Below, piece by piece: positions 42,794 to 52,152 of a DNA stretch of 64,000 nucleotides. The notes beneath the pieces were generated by a model. It was not told the DNA's origin and ran no database searches. It worked only from the letters and a program-made list of their open reading frames with translations. Source of the stretch: Bacillus sp. OV166 (GTDB lineage Bacteria > Bacillota > Bacilli > Bacillales > Cytobacillaceae). How positions within the stretch are numbered: position 1 is the first letter of the stretch; each line of letters starts with the position of its first letter. Where the stretch lies: NCBI RefSeq assembly GCF_900177675.1, contig NZ_FXWM01000001.1, positions 2,675,001-2,739,000 of the forward strand. The letters are read 5' to 3'. The position numbers and the translations under genes were made by a program.

Positions 42794-42924
42794 GTTGATT
42801 TGCGCTCCAGGCGCTTCGCTTTCCGCGGGCGTAGCGGGGAGCCTCCTCGGCGCTTAAGCGCCTGCGGGGTCTCCCCTGCTCCGTACTCCCGCAGGAGTCT
42901 TCGCGCCTTCCGCTCCAATCAACA
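42794..42924 (-). repeat. GC-rich interspersed repeat, copy 2
   Basis: Inverted copy of the element at 862-1002: read on the minus strand it starts gttgattggagcggaaggcg and ends gcgcctggagcgcaaatcaa. Rich in internal hairpins (GACTCCTGCGGGAGTAC-type, GGGGAGACCCC-type). It lies inside the IS between the left end and the transposase gene. Confidence 0.75.
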
Positions 42925-43001
42925 AGTTTTAAAATCAATAATGACCTTTAAATCAGTCCTTTGTATAATTAAGATACAGACATATAGATGAGGTGGATGA
43001 A

Positions 43002-44363
43002 ATGCTAACTAAAAATACACAGATGAATCGTGATCAAATAGAAATGATAGCTTTAGAACAAGTTGTACCCGCGAACCACTTGGTTCGTAAGATAGAAGCT
43101 GCTATTGATTTTTCATTTATCTATTCACTTGTTCAAGATATGTACTCATCTGAACGGGGACGTCCGAGTATTGACCCTGTGGTATTGATAAAGATGGCTT
43201 TCATTCAATATACCTTCGGTATTCGCTCTATGCGTCAAACCATTGCAGAAATCGAAACGAATATGGCATATCGTTGGTTTCTCGGCTTTGGTTTTTATGA
43301 TAAGGTACCTCACTTTTCAACGTTTGGTAAAAACTACGAGCGACGCTTTAAGGATACTGATTTATTTGAACAGATATTCTATCGTATTTTAAAGGAAGCC
43401 TCAGAAAAGAAATTGATTAGTAGCGAGCACGTATTTATTGATTCTACACATGTTAAAGCTAGTGCAAATAAGCGTAAATTTGAAAAGAAAGTAGTTCGAA
43501 AGGAATCGAAGGTTTATGAAACACGTCTACAAGAAGAGATTAATAAAGACCGGGATGATCACGGAAAAAAGCCATTTCCTCCAGATAAATTTGAAAAAGA
43601 AGAATTAAAGGAAATTAAAGAAAGTACCACTGACCCAGAAAGTGGTTATTACGTAAAGGATGAGCGAACGAAACAGTTCGCATATTCATTTCATGCGGCT
43701 TCGGATCGAAATGGTTTTGTTTTGGGTGCAATTGTAACCCCGGGGAATATCCATGATAGCGTCATTTTCGAGCCACTACTTGAGAAGGTCATTGAAAAAC
43801 ACGGGAAACCTGAAGCTGTTGCTGCTGATGCTGGATACAAAACACCTGCTATTGCTCAATTCGTAATTGAAAATGATATGACTCCTGCATTACCATATAC
43901 ACGACCTCGTACGAAGGACGGTTATATGAAAAAACATGAGTATATTTATGATGAATACTACGATTGTTATATCTGTCCGCAAGGACAAATACTGAAATAT
44001 GCAACGACGACGAAGAATGGAAAGCGTCAATACTTCTCTAATCCGTTTGAGTGCCAAAATTGTCCTTTACTTTCAGAATGCACGCAGAGTAAAGAACATA
44101 AAAAATTGATTGAGCGACATGTTTGGGAACATTACATAGAAGAAGCCGATCATCTTCGTCACACACAAGAAAATAAAAGCATTTACGCAAGACGTAAAGA
44201 AACGATTGAACGGGTCTTTGCGGATGCTAAGGAAAAGCATGGTATGCGTTGGACAACCTTAAGAGGCTTAAAAAAATTGTCCATGCAAGCGATGCTTACT
44301 TTTGCTGCCATGAACTTGAAAAAGATGGCCAGCTGGACGTGGAAAGGTCCAGAATTGGCGTAA
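43002..44363 (+). CDS. IS1182-family transposase
   Basis: 453 aa from ATG 43002 (GAGGTGG upstream; GTG 42993 possible). N-terminal HTH-like domain (RGRPSIDPVVLIKMAFIQY), DDE catalytic residues Asp in FIDSTHVKA, Asp in AADAGYKTP and Glu in ETIERVFADAKEKHGMR, and a four-Cys cluster (CYICPQ, CQNCPLLSEC) in the insertion. Frame complete, so the element may be mobile. Confidence 0.95.
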   Translation: MLTKNTQMNRDQIEMIALEQVVPANHLVRKIEAAIDFSFIYSLVQDMYSSERGRPSIDPVVLIKMAFIQYTFGIRSMRQTIAEIETNMAYRWFLGFGFYDKVPHFSTFGKNYERRFKDTDLFEQIFYRILKEASEKKLISSEHVFIDSTHVKASANKRKFEKKVVRKESKVYETRLQEEINKDRDDHGKKPFPPDKFEKEELKEIKESTTDPESGYYVKDERTKQFAYSFHAASDRNGFVLGAIVTPGNIHDSVIFEPLLEKVIEKHGKPEAVAADAGYKTPAIAQFVIENDMTPALPYTRPRTKDGYMKKHEYIYDEYYDCYICPQGQILKYATTTKNGKRQYFSNPFECQNCPLLSECTQSKEHKKLIERHVWEHYIEEADHLRHTQENKSIYARRKETIERVFADAKEKHGMRWTTLRGLKKLSMQAMLTFAAMNLKKMASWTWKGPELA

Positions 44364-44414
44364 TAATAGTCAAAGGTAGGTCTAAATTTTGCTCTTATGA
44401 GCAAAAATCCAATA

Positions 44415-44450
44415 AAAAGGCATCCGAATGGGCTCATTCGAATGCCTTTT
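44415..44450 (+). terminator. Terminator of the IS transposase
   Basis: AAAAGGCATCCGAATG (44415-44430) / CATTCGAATGCCTTTT (44435-44450), one mismatch. Confidence 0.8.
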
Positions 44451-44462
44451 GTCTACAATCTG

Positions 44463-44485
44463 GAAGGCTCTAATGGAGAGCCTTC
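44463..44485. repeat. Right copy of 23-bp target duplication
   Basis: Identical to 42702-42724, here followed by the original T-rich tail (TTCTTCTTTATTT), showing that the target was the terminator of the response regulator gene. Confidence 0.85.
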
Positions 44486-44505
44486 TTCTTCTTTATTTAA
44501 GAAGG

Positions 44506-44520
44506 CGGTGCCTGACACCA
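44506..44520. repeat. Dispersed palindrome, copy 3 (inverted, one mismatch)
   Basis: CGGTGCCTGACACCA, complement of the TGGTGTCAGGCACCA element with one terminal change. Confidence 0.7.
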
Positions 44521-44677
44521 TGTTGTACCTTTGTTTAATTGTAATAATATTGCCAATATTACCACAGGCGGGGATTGAATTTAGTTATATAATGAGATTA
44601 AATCTTCATACCCTACACGTTTGCAAGTAAATGTGGCGTTTTTTTTTGTAATGTAATATGAAGGAGGGGTAATTGAC

Positions 44678-45172
44678 ATGAAAAGTTTAATTGTGTATTG
44701 CTCGTCTCATGGTACTACAGAAAAAGCAGTAAGATTTTTAAGTGAAAGTCTTGAAGGGAAAGTTTTAGCAGTGGATTTGAAGCGGGACAAAGAAAAGTTC
44801 GATCTGTCAAATTTTGATACCGTTATCATTGGCGGCTCGATTCATGCAGGGAATATTCAACGAAAAATAAAACAATTTATAAGAAACAACCTAGAAACAC
44901 TTTTGGAAAAAGACGTCGGTCTTTTCCTTTGCTGCATGTATGATGGCGAGACCGCCATCGAGCAATTTAATAATGCCTTTCCACAAGAATTGCGCAAAAA
45001 TTCCGCCGCAATGGGGTTATTTGGCGGAGAATTTCTCATATCTGAAATGAACTTTCTAGAAAAACAAATTGTAAAAAAAGTGAGCGGTGCAACCATTGAT
45101 CAATCCAATTTAGATTATGAGGCCATCAAGGAATTTGCGTCCAAATTAAATAATATAAAAAGTCTTGTTTAG
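44678..45172 (+). CDS. Flavodoxin-domain protein (HemG-like)
   Basis: 164 aa flavodoxin fold. The FMN phosphate loop SSHGTTEKA (residues ~9-17) and IIGGSIHAGN (~51-60) are close to the menaquinone-dependent protoporphyrinogen oxidase HemG/flavodoxin-domain group. It could be a redox carrier or reductase; the haem link is only by similarity. GGAGGGG precedes ATG 44678. A hairpin with T7 (45205-45233) ends it. Confidence 0.82.
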   Translation: MKSLIVYCSSHGTTEKAVRFLSESLEGKVLAVDLKRDKEKFDLSNFDTVIIGGSIHAGNIQRKIKQFIRNNLETLLEKDVGLFLCCMYDGETAIEQFNNAFPQELRKNSAAMGLFGGEFLISEMNFLEKQIVKKVSGATIDQSNLDYEAIKEFASKLNNIKSLV

Positions 45173-45204
45173 TATCAGGTTATTAACTTGAAAATGGAAT
45201 GAGA

Positions 45205-45234
45205 GCGTTTCTGCTTTTGCAGAACGTTTTTTTG
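45205..45234 (+). terminator. Terminator after flavodoxin gene
   Basis: GCGTTTCTGC (45205-45214) / GCAGAACG (45219-45226), then T7. Confidence 0.7.
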
Positions 45235-45372
45235 TTGTTTTTTAAGGGCTTATAGACAATTTATTCGATGTCCCACATTGGAATATGAATTTTTTGTCAA
45301 ATTTTGCTTATAAAAACAAGAAACAATGACTATAATGAAAGAGGTCTTAATACAATAAGGAAGAGGATTTAA

Positions 45373-46404
45373 ATGAAAATTTGGTTTAACAGATGGTTTA
45401 CAACGGTTTCCCATTATATTGATATGATCCGGTTCAATGGAGATAAGCGGAATTTTATCATTTATGGGACACATCCGAACAAAGATGCCCTTTATTTACA
45501 AAATTGTGATTACGCCTTTGTCGAGCCAGATATATCTGGTGAAGAATATATTGGTTTTTGTCTTGAATTTTGTCAGAAGCATGGGATCGATATTTTTGTC
45601 CCAAGGAAAGAAAATGTCCTCATCTCAAAAAGGCTTAATGAGTTTGAGGCTTTGGGTGTTAAAGTACTAGTTTGCCCTGAAGCAAAGTTGATGGAGACAA
45701 TGGATAATAAAGCAGATACCTATCAACTTTTATCCAAAGGAGCAGCAGGATTTTTGATACCGGACTATTATGTCGTCAATAATCTTGAAGATTTTAAGAG
45801 GGCGTATGAAAAACTAAAGGAAAAAGGCCATACGGTTTGTTTTAAACCAGTGATTGGTGAAGGTGCCAATGGATTTCGGGTCATAATAGACCAAATTGTG
45901 TCCATTGACCAGTTTTTCAATCATGGAATTGGTTTCCGTATTCCCTATGCCCATGCCTGCGAAATTTTGAGCCAGCAAGATACCTTCCCTGACTTAATGG
46001 TGTTGGAATTTCTAGAAGGCAGAGAATATAGTATTGATTGTTTATCGTCCCATGAAAAGTTGTATGCTGCTATTCCTCGAATGAAGGGGGATGGACGAGT
46101 CAGGGAGCTTGTGGAACAGTCGGAACTCATTAAATTAGCACATGATTTTCATCACGAGTTCAGATTGCCTTATGTATTCAATATTCAGGTAAAATATAAC
46201 AACAATGGTGTGCCGAAACTGTTGGAGATTAATCCGCGAATGAGCGGGGGAATGCACATTAGTTGCTTGTCAGGGATTAACTTGCCTTATCAAGCCATCA
46301 AGATTTTACTTGGTGAAGAGGTGGAAGTAGTCAAACCAAGGTTTGGAATTCGAGCAAGTCATATTGAGAAGGAAATGATTCTGAAATATGGCGATATTAG
46401 TTAA
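45373..46404 (+). CDS. ATP-grasp domain protein
   Basis: 343 aa. An N-terminal Rossmann-like part (residues ~1-110) is followed by the ATP-grasp fold: CFKPVIGEGANGFRVI (nucleotide lysine and glycine loop, ~156-171), MVLEFLEGREYSIDCL (~208) and the metal site LLEINPRMSGGMHIS (~279). Enzymes of this type join a carboxylate to an amine or thiol with ATP (CarB-like branch). Substrate is unknown. Gene stands alone; GGAAGAGG precedes the start. Confidence 0.85.
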   Translation: MKIWFNRWFTTVSHYIDMIRFNGDKRNFIIYGTHPNKDALYLQNCDYAFVEPDISGEEYIGFCLEFCQKHGIDIFVPRKENVLISKRLNEFEALGVKVLVCPEAKLMETMDNKADTYQLLSKGAAGFLIPDYYVVNNLEDFKRAYEKLKEKGHTVCFKPVIGEGANGFRVIIDQIVSIDQFFNHGIGFRIPYAHACEILSQQDTFPDLMVLEFLEGREYSIDCLSSHEKLYAAIPRMKGDGRVRELVEQSELIKLAHDFHHEFRLPYVFNIQVKYNNNGVPKLLEINPRMSGGMHISCLSGINLPYQAIKILLGEEVEVVKPRFGIRASHIEKEMILKYGDIS

Positions 46405-46420
46405 ATAAATAAGCAAAAAA

Positions 46421-46459
46421 AGAAAAGAGCAGGTTTTTTGTATCTACCCGCTCTTTTCT
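46421..46459. terminator. Bidirectional terminator
   Basis: AGAAAAGAGC (46421-46430) / GCTCTTTTCT (46450-46459) between converging genes; on the minus strand a T7 run follows. Confidence 0.75.
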
Positions 46460-46472
46460 CTATTAGGAAAGT

Positions 46473-46847
46473 TTATTTATAAAAAACTTTATCGATATTG
46501 TATTTTGCATGTAAGGTATTAATGATAAAGGTTTCATAGATTTCTCTCTCCATCGGATCTTCCACAACACATACTGCAATTCTATAAACTTCATCTCGAT
46601 GTAATTTGATCGGCGAAACAGTATCTTCAAAATGTCTTTTTACGCGAGGGCGTAACTTCCTTGCTTTTCCAACAAATAGTAATTCGTCATTTGCGTTTGA
46701 AAATAGAATAATCCCGCCTTTGTCTCTAGGGATTTTATTGTAATCAGTAAATCCATAAACGCTGCTTAGCGGCGCCTCAATTTTTTCTCCAACTTGGTTC
46801 TTTTTCGTAATCACTATATCAGGATTAGGTATTTCAATTTTTATCAT
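46473..46847 (-). CDS. GIY-YIG-like nuclease-domain protein
   Basis: 124 aa. The core shows the first strand SVYGFTDYNKIP...GGIILFSNANDELLFVGKARKLRPRVKRHF, where GIY-YIG proteins have G-I-Y ... Y-V-G-K-x-x-N-L-R-x-R, and a Glu in YETFIINTLHAKYN. The first motif is changed (GII instead of GIY; F-V-G instead of Y-I-G), as in UvrC-related stand-alone proteins. DNA cleavage is therefore possible but not certain. Own terminator shared with the ATP-grasp gene. Confidence 0.75.
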   Translation of the reverse strand: MIKIEIPNPDIVITKKNQVGEKIEAPLSSVYGFTDYNKIPRDKGGIILFSNANDELLFVGKARKLRPRVKRHFEDTVSPIKLHRDEVYRIAVCVVEDPMEREIYETFIINTLHAKYNIDKVFYK

Positions 46848-47180
46848 TAAGAAAATCGCTCCTTGCTTAAAATAAACGGTGTCCCCGTTTTGCTAACAGT
46901 TCATTATAGCACAAACTTTGTTAATTAGATTTGACTTTCTTATTTTAACCATTTTTCACTCCTCAAAACCAGTTGAGCAGAAACTATTTGATTATATTGG
47001 AGTGAGTAAATAAGGGTAGAAAAATATTCCTTATTTTTGTAAACTTAAGGAAAGTGTTGTAATTTTACTGATTTAATTATGTTCGTAAGGTAAATAATTC
47101 TTGGTAGGATTCGATTGTTATGAACTTTCTATTTATAATAGAAGGTGATATAAAATAATAAAATTAGAAAGGGTGTTTTT
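46848..47180. other. 333-bp spacer before terD
   Basis: AT-rich divergent region. GAAAGGGTG at about 47168-47176 is the terD ribosome binding site; TATAATAG at 47135-47142 could be a -10. No gene or repeat seen. Confidence 0.5.
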
Positions 47181-47762
47181 ATGGCTATTTCATTGTCTAA
47201 AGGGCAAAAGGTTGATTTAACAAAAACAAATCCTGGTTTAACGAAAGTAGTTGTCGGTCTTGGCTGGGATACAAATCGTTATGACGGCGGGAAAGATTTC
47301 GATTTAGATGCAAGTATATTCTTATTAGGAGCAAATGGAAAAGTGACTTCTGAAAAGGATTTTGTGTTTTACAATCAGTTAGAGGGCGGAAATGGTTCCG
47401 TGGTACATACAGGTGATAACCGCACGGGAGAAGGTGACGGGGATGATGAGCAAGTAAAAGTTAACCTTAGCACTGTTCCTTCTCAAGTGGAGAAAATCTC
47501 GTTTGTTATTACGATTCATGATGCAGAAGCGCGCGGTCAGAATTTTGGACAGGTTTCTAATGCATTCTGCCGAATCGTAAACGAAGATTCAAACCAAGAA
47601 ATCATTCGCTATGATTTAGGGGAGGATTTCTCCGTTGAAACCGCCATCATTGTAGGTGAATTATACCGACACAATGGTGAGTGGAAATTCTCTGCCGTAG
47701 GTTCTGGCTACCAAGGTGGACTAGCACGCATCGCAACAGACTTCGGCTTAAATGTAGGTTAA
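47181..47762 (+). CDS. TerD-family stress protein
   Basis: 193 aa, the usual TerD length. Calcium-binding acidic clusters are visible: [20 protein letters not shown] (residues ~29-48) and [15 protein letters not shown] (~77-91), plus the C-terminal [20 protein letters not shown]. Homologues (YceC/D/E, TerD) respond to tellurite, envelope or oxidative stress; mechanism unclear. A single copy here, without the terC/terB group. Strong terminator follows. Confidence 0.92.
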   Translation: MAISLSKGQKVDLTKTNPGLTKVVVGLGWDTNRYDGGKDFDLDASIFLLGANGKVTSEKDFVFYNQLEGGNGSVVHTGDNRTGEGDGDDEQVKVNLSTVPSQVEKISFVITIHDAEARGQNFGQVSNAFCRIVNEDSNQEIIRYDLGEDFSVETAIIVGELYRHNGEWKFSAVGSGYQGGLARIATDFGLNVG

Positions 47763-47773
47763 GATGTTGAAAG

Positions 47774-47817
47774 AAAAAAGGACAAAAAGGTCGATTGACC
47801 ATTTTGTCCTTTTTTCT
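47774..47817 (+). terminator. Terminator after terD
   Basis: AAAAAGGACAAAAAGGTC (47775-47792) / GACCATTTTGTCCTTTTTT (47797-47815), loop GATT. Confidence 0.85.
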
Positions 47818-47905
47818 TTGTTTAGACTATCTAAATGGACAGGGTTTTTGGTTTGGGGTATTGTGGAGTTAACTATTTTATTTTGATTTGAGGATGGATT
47901 TTTTT

Positions 47906-48301
47906 ATGAAATTTTTGTTTAAAACACAGGTTCTTTCAATTATTTTTGCAATCATTTGGGTTGTATGCCTCAATATATTAGCTTTTTTGGACCAGCCAGA
48001 ACGTGCTCTCCAATACATCAATTGGTTTGTTTACGGATTTGCTGTATTGTTTGCAATCATTTCTTTTCTATTGACCAAATATGTAATAGGTCACTATTGG
48101 CTGGCAGTTCCTTTAGTGCTCGTCCCTTATCTCATCATTTACACACCATTTTTTAAGGGAATTATGTTAAGTCTAGTTAGTAAAAGCTACGGAATGATCA
48201 TCAATTTTCTGTCGATATCAACAGGAACTATTTTTTTAATGGCTATTATAATTAGCCTGGTTTTCGGTATTATTTTCTCCAATCGGGGAAAAAAGGCGTA
48301 G
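47906..48301 (+). CDS. Small integral membrane protein (hypothetical)
   Basis: 131 aa from ATG 47906 (GAGGATGG upstream; ATG 47894 and TTG 47888 possible). Four hydrophobic helices cover nearly the whole chain, with RGKKA at the cytoplasmic end. No motif recognised. Confidence 0.7.
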   Translation: MKFLFKTQVLSIIFAIIWVVCLNILAFLDQPERALQYINWFVYGFAVLFAIISFLLTKYVIGHYWLAVPLVLVPYLIIYTPFFKGIMLSLVSKSYGMIINFLSISTGTIFLMAIIISLVFGIIFSNRGKKA

Positions 48302-48381
48302 TATTGGCCTCGAAGAAATTAAGTATTATGAGTACAGCCTATCGTTTTAAAAATTAATACGAAAGAAAGAGGGACATCACG

Positions 48382-49890
48382 ATGGAAGGAAAGTGGTTGA
48401 TTGCCGATCGCGATTTGAATGAACGTGAGGGATTGAAATGGCTGTTGAAAACGTCATCCATTCCTGTCACAAACATATTATTGGCTTCAAATTACCAGGA
48501 ATTTGTCGTTAGGTTTGAACAAGAAAGGCCAGACGTTGTCTTAATCGAACTTGATATGATCTCCAAGGAGGATTGGACAACCTTCCGTGACCTGATGCAG
48601 ATCTATGATCCGGTCTTACTGTTAACTTCCGCAGAAGGAACCTTTGAAAAAGCTCGACTTGCCATTGACATGCAAGCGTTAGATTTAATGATTAAACCTT
48701 TGTCGGCAACCAAGGTTACATCTTCTTTCCATAAATCCTCACGAAAACTTGGAACCAAAAATCAGGCAGACGGAATCCTTAGTCCCAAAACATATATGGA
48801 AATATCATATGAAGCTTTATTTATTTCTCAACCATCTTTATCAGAAAAATTTCATCTAGCGGCTTTTCAAACAGAAGGTATAGGTAAGATAAGTTCATTG
48901 CATTCTTTCTTAAGAGAATTTCCTTTCAAGGGTGTCCAAGGTATATTCGCAATGGACGATATGGTTGTGATTTTGTTTAAGGAAACGGGACATCAGTTAA
49001 CAGAGCAGTGTCAAAAAGCAATGCGAAAATGGGAGGAGGAATTTTCTGACCCTCTTGCCATCGTTGTCCATAAAAGAAATTCTTCGGCAATGAGCTTGAA
49101 TCAACAATACTTCCAAACCCGAAAAATGCTGGAGTTCACCTATTATAAAGGCTATCGCCAAGTAGCTGAATTTGAAAGCTCACCAGAATGGGTACATATT
49201 GACCCTTTTTTAGCCCCTCCTGAACAGAGAGCATGGGTCGACATGCTGACTAATACCGATTTAGAAAAAATAAAGAAGTGGCTGTACGAGGAATTTTTAC
49301 AATTACAAGAACCATTTCCTGATCCAGGATTGGTTAGAATCCAGCTTACGAGTATCCTCGCCCAGGTTAGAAGATTTATGAAGACCAATAGCTTAGACGA
49401 GAACCAAAGCTATGAACTGGAGTACCGTTATATTTTCAATTCAATTTTGTACGATAAGGTCCTTTACCGTACTGTTCAAAATCTCATCTTATTTATTCAA
49501 AAATTGTTTATAGGTGCAGAGAATAGCACCAGAAATAATCAAGATCCGATTGAACGTGGCATATCATTTATGGAAACTCATTTTTCCAATAGTTCGCTCA
49601 GGCTCGAAGATGTGGCGCTGTATGTTGACCGAAATCCTTCCTATTTCAGCCATATGATGAACACTAAAACCGGTTCAAGCTTTACAGATGTATTGACGGC
49701 AATAAGAATGAAGGAAGCAAAACGCTTACTGATTGAAACGAACAAATCAATTAAAGAAATTTCAAACCTTGCAGGCTATCAAAATTCTAATTATTTTAGC
49801 CGGATGTTTAAGGAATTAGTAGGTACTTCACCGAGAGAATTTCGTATGAATAAAGCGAATATGTTTAAAAGCGAGAGGGAAACAGACTGA
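48382..49890 (+). CDS. AraC-type regulator with degenerate receiver domain
   Basis: 502 aa, YesN-like layout: receiver domain (1-~115), a long middle region, and a C-terminal AraC HTH (~400-495: LRLEDVALYVDRNPSYFSHMMNTKTG; IKEISNLAGYQNSNYFSRMFKELVGTSPREFR, shown in part). In the receiver the phosphoacceptor position is Glu56 (DVVLIELDM) instead of Asp, and the first acidic pair reads A-D-R, so phosphorylation is unlikely; Glu may mimic the active state. No kinase gene is adjacent. It stands before a small gene and the hut operon and may control them (inference). Confidence 0.88.
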   Translation: MEGKWLIADRDLNEREGLKWLLKTSSIPVTNILLASNYQEFVVRFEQERPDVVLIELDMISKEDWTTFRDLMQIYDPVLLLTSAEGTFEKARLAIDMQALDLMIKPLSATKVTSSFHKSSRKLGTKNQADGILSPKTYMEISYEALFISQPSLSEKFHLAAFQTEGIGKISSLHSFLREFPFKGVQGIFAMDDMVVILFKETGHQLTEQCQKAMRKWEEEFSDPLAIVVHKRNSSAMSLNQQYFQTRKMLEFTYYKGYRQVAEFESSPEWVHIDPFLAPPEQRAWVDMLTNTDLEKIKKWLYEEFLQLQEPFPDPGLVRIQLTSILAQVRRFMKTNSLDENQSYELEYRYIFNSILYDKVLYRTVQNLILFIQKLFIGAENSTRNNQDPIERGISFMETHFSNSSLRLEDVALYVDRNPSYFSHMMNTKTGSSFTDVLTAIRMKEAKRLLIETNKSIKEISNLAGYQNSNYFSRMFKELVGTSPREFRMNKANMFKSERETD

Positions 49891-49913
49891 TTTTTGTTAA
49901 TTTATGAGGGGAG

Positions 49914-50204
49914 ATGTGGGAAAAAATGAAGACAGTAATCATTATCTTGGTTTTATTTTTCCTGTTCATTTCATTACTTCAACTTTTTATTAATAGAAAA
50001 TGGCAGCTGGTTTACACGGCGTTTGGACATGATCAATATTTTATGATTATTGCTAAGTTAAATGCTGCAGGAGTAAAATATAAAATCAAAACTCCTGTGA
50101 ATTTTCACAATGACGCTGGGTTTAAGGATCAAACACAATATGATATTTTTGTAAAAAAAGATGAAGAACACAGGGCACATACCGCCCTCCAAAATAAAAA
50201 TTAA
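49914..50204 (+). CDS. Small membrane-anchored protein (hypothetical)
   Basis: 96 aa from ATG 49914; ATG 49926 is an alternative, as GAGGGGAG (49906-49913) is too near the first. One N-terminal membrane helix (TVIIILVLFFLFISLLQLFI), then a ~65-residue soluble part with a DUF2007-like look (residues YTAFGHDQYFMIIAKLNAAGV; an intact K-x-D-E-E end). Role unknown. Confidence 0.65.
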   Translation: MWEKMKTVIIILVLFFLFISLLQLFINRKWQLVYTAFGHDQYFMIIAKLNAAGVKYKIKTPVNFHNDAGFKDQTQYDIFVKKDEEHRAHTALQNKN

Positions 50205-50233
50205 TACTTTGTTTGTGTTCCTTAAAATAAAGC

Positions 50234-50272
50234 CAGAATTGGACCCATCCGGAAAGTGATTGGGTTATTTTT
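50234..50272 (+). terminator. Weak hairpin before hutU
   Basis: ACCCATC (about 50235-50241) / GATTGGGT (50255-50262) followed by TATTTTTTATG. It lies after the small membrane-protein gene. The rest of 50205-50457 shows no gene and no HutP-like antiterminator hairpin I can defend. Confidence 0.5.
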
Positions 50273-50457
50273 TATGTAATAAAACCTAAAGATAATATCT
50301 AATTTATAAAGATATTATAGTTATAAGGACGAACTATCTAAAAAAAATCTGGTTCAAACGATAAATATTAGCTATTATCTAATGTTCCATTCGTATTTTT
50401 CAGAAGATTTTATTTTTATAATAAAAATATACCTAAAACAAAAAGGGAGTGGAAACA

Positions 50458-52131
50458 ATGGAAACAAACACTGCGAAATCAAGAATCATTAAAAATTATA
50501 AAGGTACCGAATTACATGCAAAGGGCTGGATCCAGGAGGCGGCACTGCGCATGCTGATGAACAATCTCGATCAAGAGGTTGCCGAAAGACCGGAGGATTT
50601 AGTCGTTTATGGCGGAATTGGTAAGGCCGCTCGGAACTGGGAGTCTTATGATGCCATCGTGAAAACGCTCCTAGAATTGGAGAATGACGAAACGTTAATG
50701 ATTCAATCTGGTAAGCCAGTGGCTGTTTGGAAATCGCATAAGGATGCACCGCGCGTGTTACTCGCCAACTCCAATTTGGTTCCGGCTTGGGCGAATTGGG
50801 AGCATTTCCACGAGTTAGATAAAAAGGGCTTGATGATGTATGGGCAAATGACAGCTGGCAGCTGGATTTATATCGGCAGCCAAGGAATTGTCCAGGGAAC
50901 GTATGAAACATTTGCCGAGCTTGCCCGTCAGGAATTCGGAGGAACATTGAAACACACCATCACTCTAACAGCAGGTCTAGGCGGCATGGGTGGAGCACAG
51001 CCTTTATCCGTAACAATGAACGATGGGGTATGTATCGCAATTGATGTGGACGAGACAAGAATCGACCGCCGTATTGAAACCGCTTACCTTGATATTAAAA
51101 CAAATGACCTTGAGGAAGCATTAAAAATGGCTCAAGAAGCAAAGGTTGCAGGTAAAGCATTATCGATTGGTTTATTAGGTAATGCAGCTGAAATTTTACC
51201 AATCATGATTGAAAAAGGCTTTAATCCAGATGTATTAACGGATCAAACATCTGCACACGACCCGCTCAATGGATATGTTCCAGTTGGTTTTACATTAGAA
51301 GAAGCGGCAACATTACGAAAAGAAAATCCAACTAAGTATGTAGAACTTTCAAAACAAAGCATGGCTGTACATGTGAAGTCAATGCTTACTATGCAACAAA
51401 AAGGTGCGGTAACGTTTGACTACGGTAACAACATTCGTCAAGTAGCGAAGGATGAAGGTGTGGAAAATGCATTTGATTTCCCTGGTTTCGTTCCCGCCTA
51501 TATCCGTCCATTATTCTGCGAAGGAAAAGGTCCATTCCGCTGGGCAGCACTCTCGGGTGATCCAGAAGATATTCGCAAAATTGATGAAGCCTTGCTACGT
51601 GAGTATAAAGATGACGAACATCTTTGTAAATGGGTGAAGATGGCCCAAGAAAAAATCAGCTTCCAAGGCCTTCCAGCTCGGATTTGCTGGCTTGGATACG
51701 GTGACCGTGCTCGTTTTGGAAAGATTATCAATGATATGGTTGCTTCTGGAGAAGTTTCAGCACCAATCGTTATTGGTCGTGATCATCTAGATGCAGGCTC
51801 TGTTGCTTCACCAAACCGTGAAACTGAAGCCATGAGAGACGGAAGTGATGCCGTTTCTGACTGGCCAATTTTAAATGCGATGATTAATGCTGTTGGCGGC
51901 GCGAGCTGGGTTTCCTTACACCATGGCGGCGGGGTTGGCATGGGTTACTCTCAACATTCCGGTATGGTAATTGTTGCAGATGGTACAAAGGATGCGGAAA
52001 TTCGCTTAGAACGTGTATTAACGACTGACCCTGGAATGGGCGTTGTGCGTCATGCCGATGCAGGGTATGAGATTGCGATTAAAACAGCAAAAGAGAAGGG
52101 CATCAAAATGCCAATGCTTAAGCAAGACTAA
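50458..52131 (+). CDS. hutU: Urocanate hydratase
   Basis: 557 aa, second enzyme of histidine breakdown: urocanate + H2O to imidazolonepropionate, with tightly bound NAD+. Signature blocks are present: [10 protein letters not shown] (residues ~180-189), [12 protein letters not shown] (~263), the active-site Cys region [13 protein letters not shown] (~405-417) and [19 protein letters not shown] 50458 chosen because AGGGAG is 8 bases upstream; GTG 50449 is in frame. First gene of hutUIG; no hutH beside it. Confidence 0.96.
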   Translation: METNTAKSRIIKNYKGTELHAKGWIQEAALRMLMNNLDQEVAERPEDLVVYGGIGKAARNWESYDAIVKTLLELENDETLMIQSGKPVAVWKSHKDAPRVLLANSNLVPAWANWEHFHELDKKGLMMYGQMTAGSWIYIGSQGIVQGTYETFAELARQEFGGTLKHTITLTAGLGGMGGAQPLSVTMNDGVCIAIDVDETRIDRRIETAYLDIKTNDLEEALKMAQEAKVAGKALSIGLLGNAAEILPIMIEKGFNPDVLTDQTSAHDPLNGYVPVGFTLEEAATLRKENPTKYVELSKQSMAVHVKSMLTMQQKGAVTFDYGNNIRQVAKDEGVENAFDFPGFVPAYIRPLFCEGKGPFRWAALSGDPEDIRKIDEALLREYKDDEHLCKWVKMAQEKISFQGLPARICWLGYGDRARFGKIINDMVASGEVSAPIVIGRDHLDAGSVASPNRETEAMRDGSDAVSDWPILNAMINAVGGASWVSLHHGGGVGMGYSQHSGMVIVADGTKDAEIRLERVLTTDPGMGVVRHADAGYEIAIKTAKEKGIKMPMLKQD

Positions 52132-52152
52132 GACTGAGAGGATGGTAGATTA

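Larger units (their letters stand above)
42725..44462 (+). mobile_element. IS1182-like insertion sequence, 1738 bp
   Basis: Ends CAGACTGTCGACAAA (left) and, on the minus strand from 44462, CAGATTGTAGACAAA match at 13 of 15 positions. The 23-bp direct repeat on both sides is the target duplication; large palindromic duplications fit the IS1182 family. The left part holds a terminator-like hairpin (42727-42773) and a GC-rich interspersed repeat (42794-42924); the transposase (43002-44363) is intact; a terminator at 44415-44450 ends it. Confidence 0.85.
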
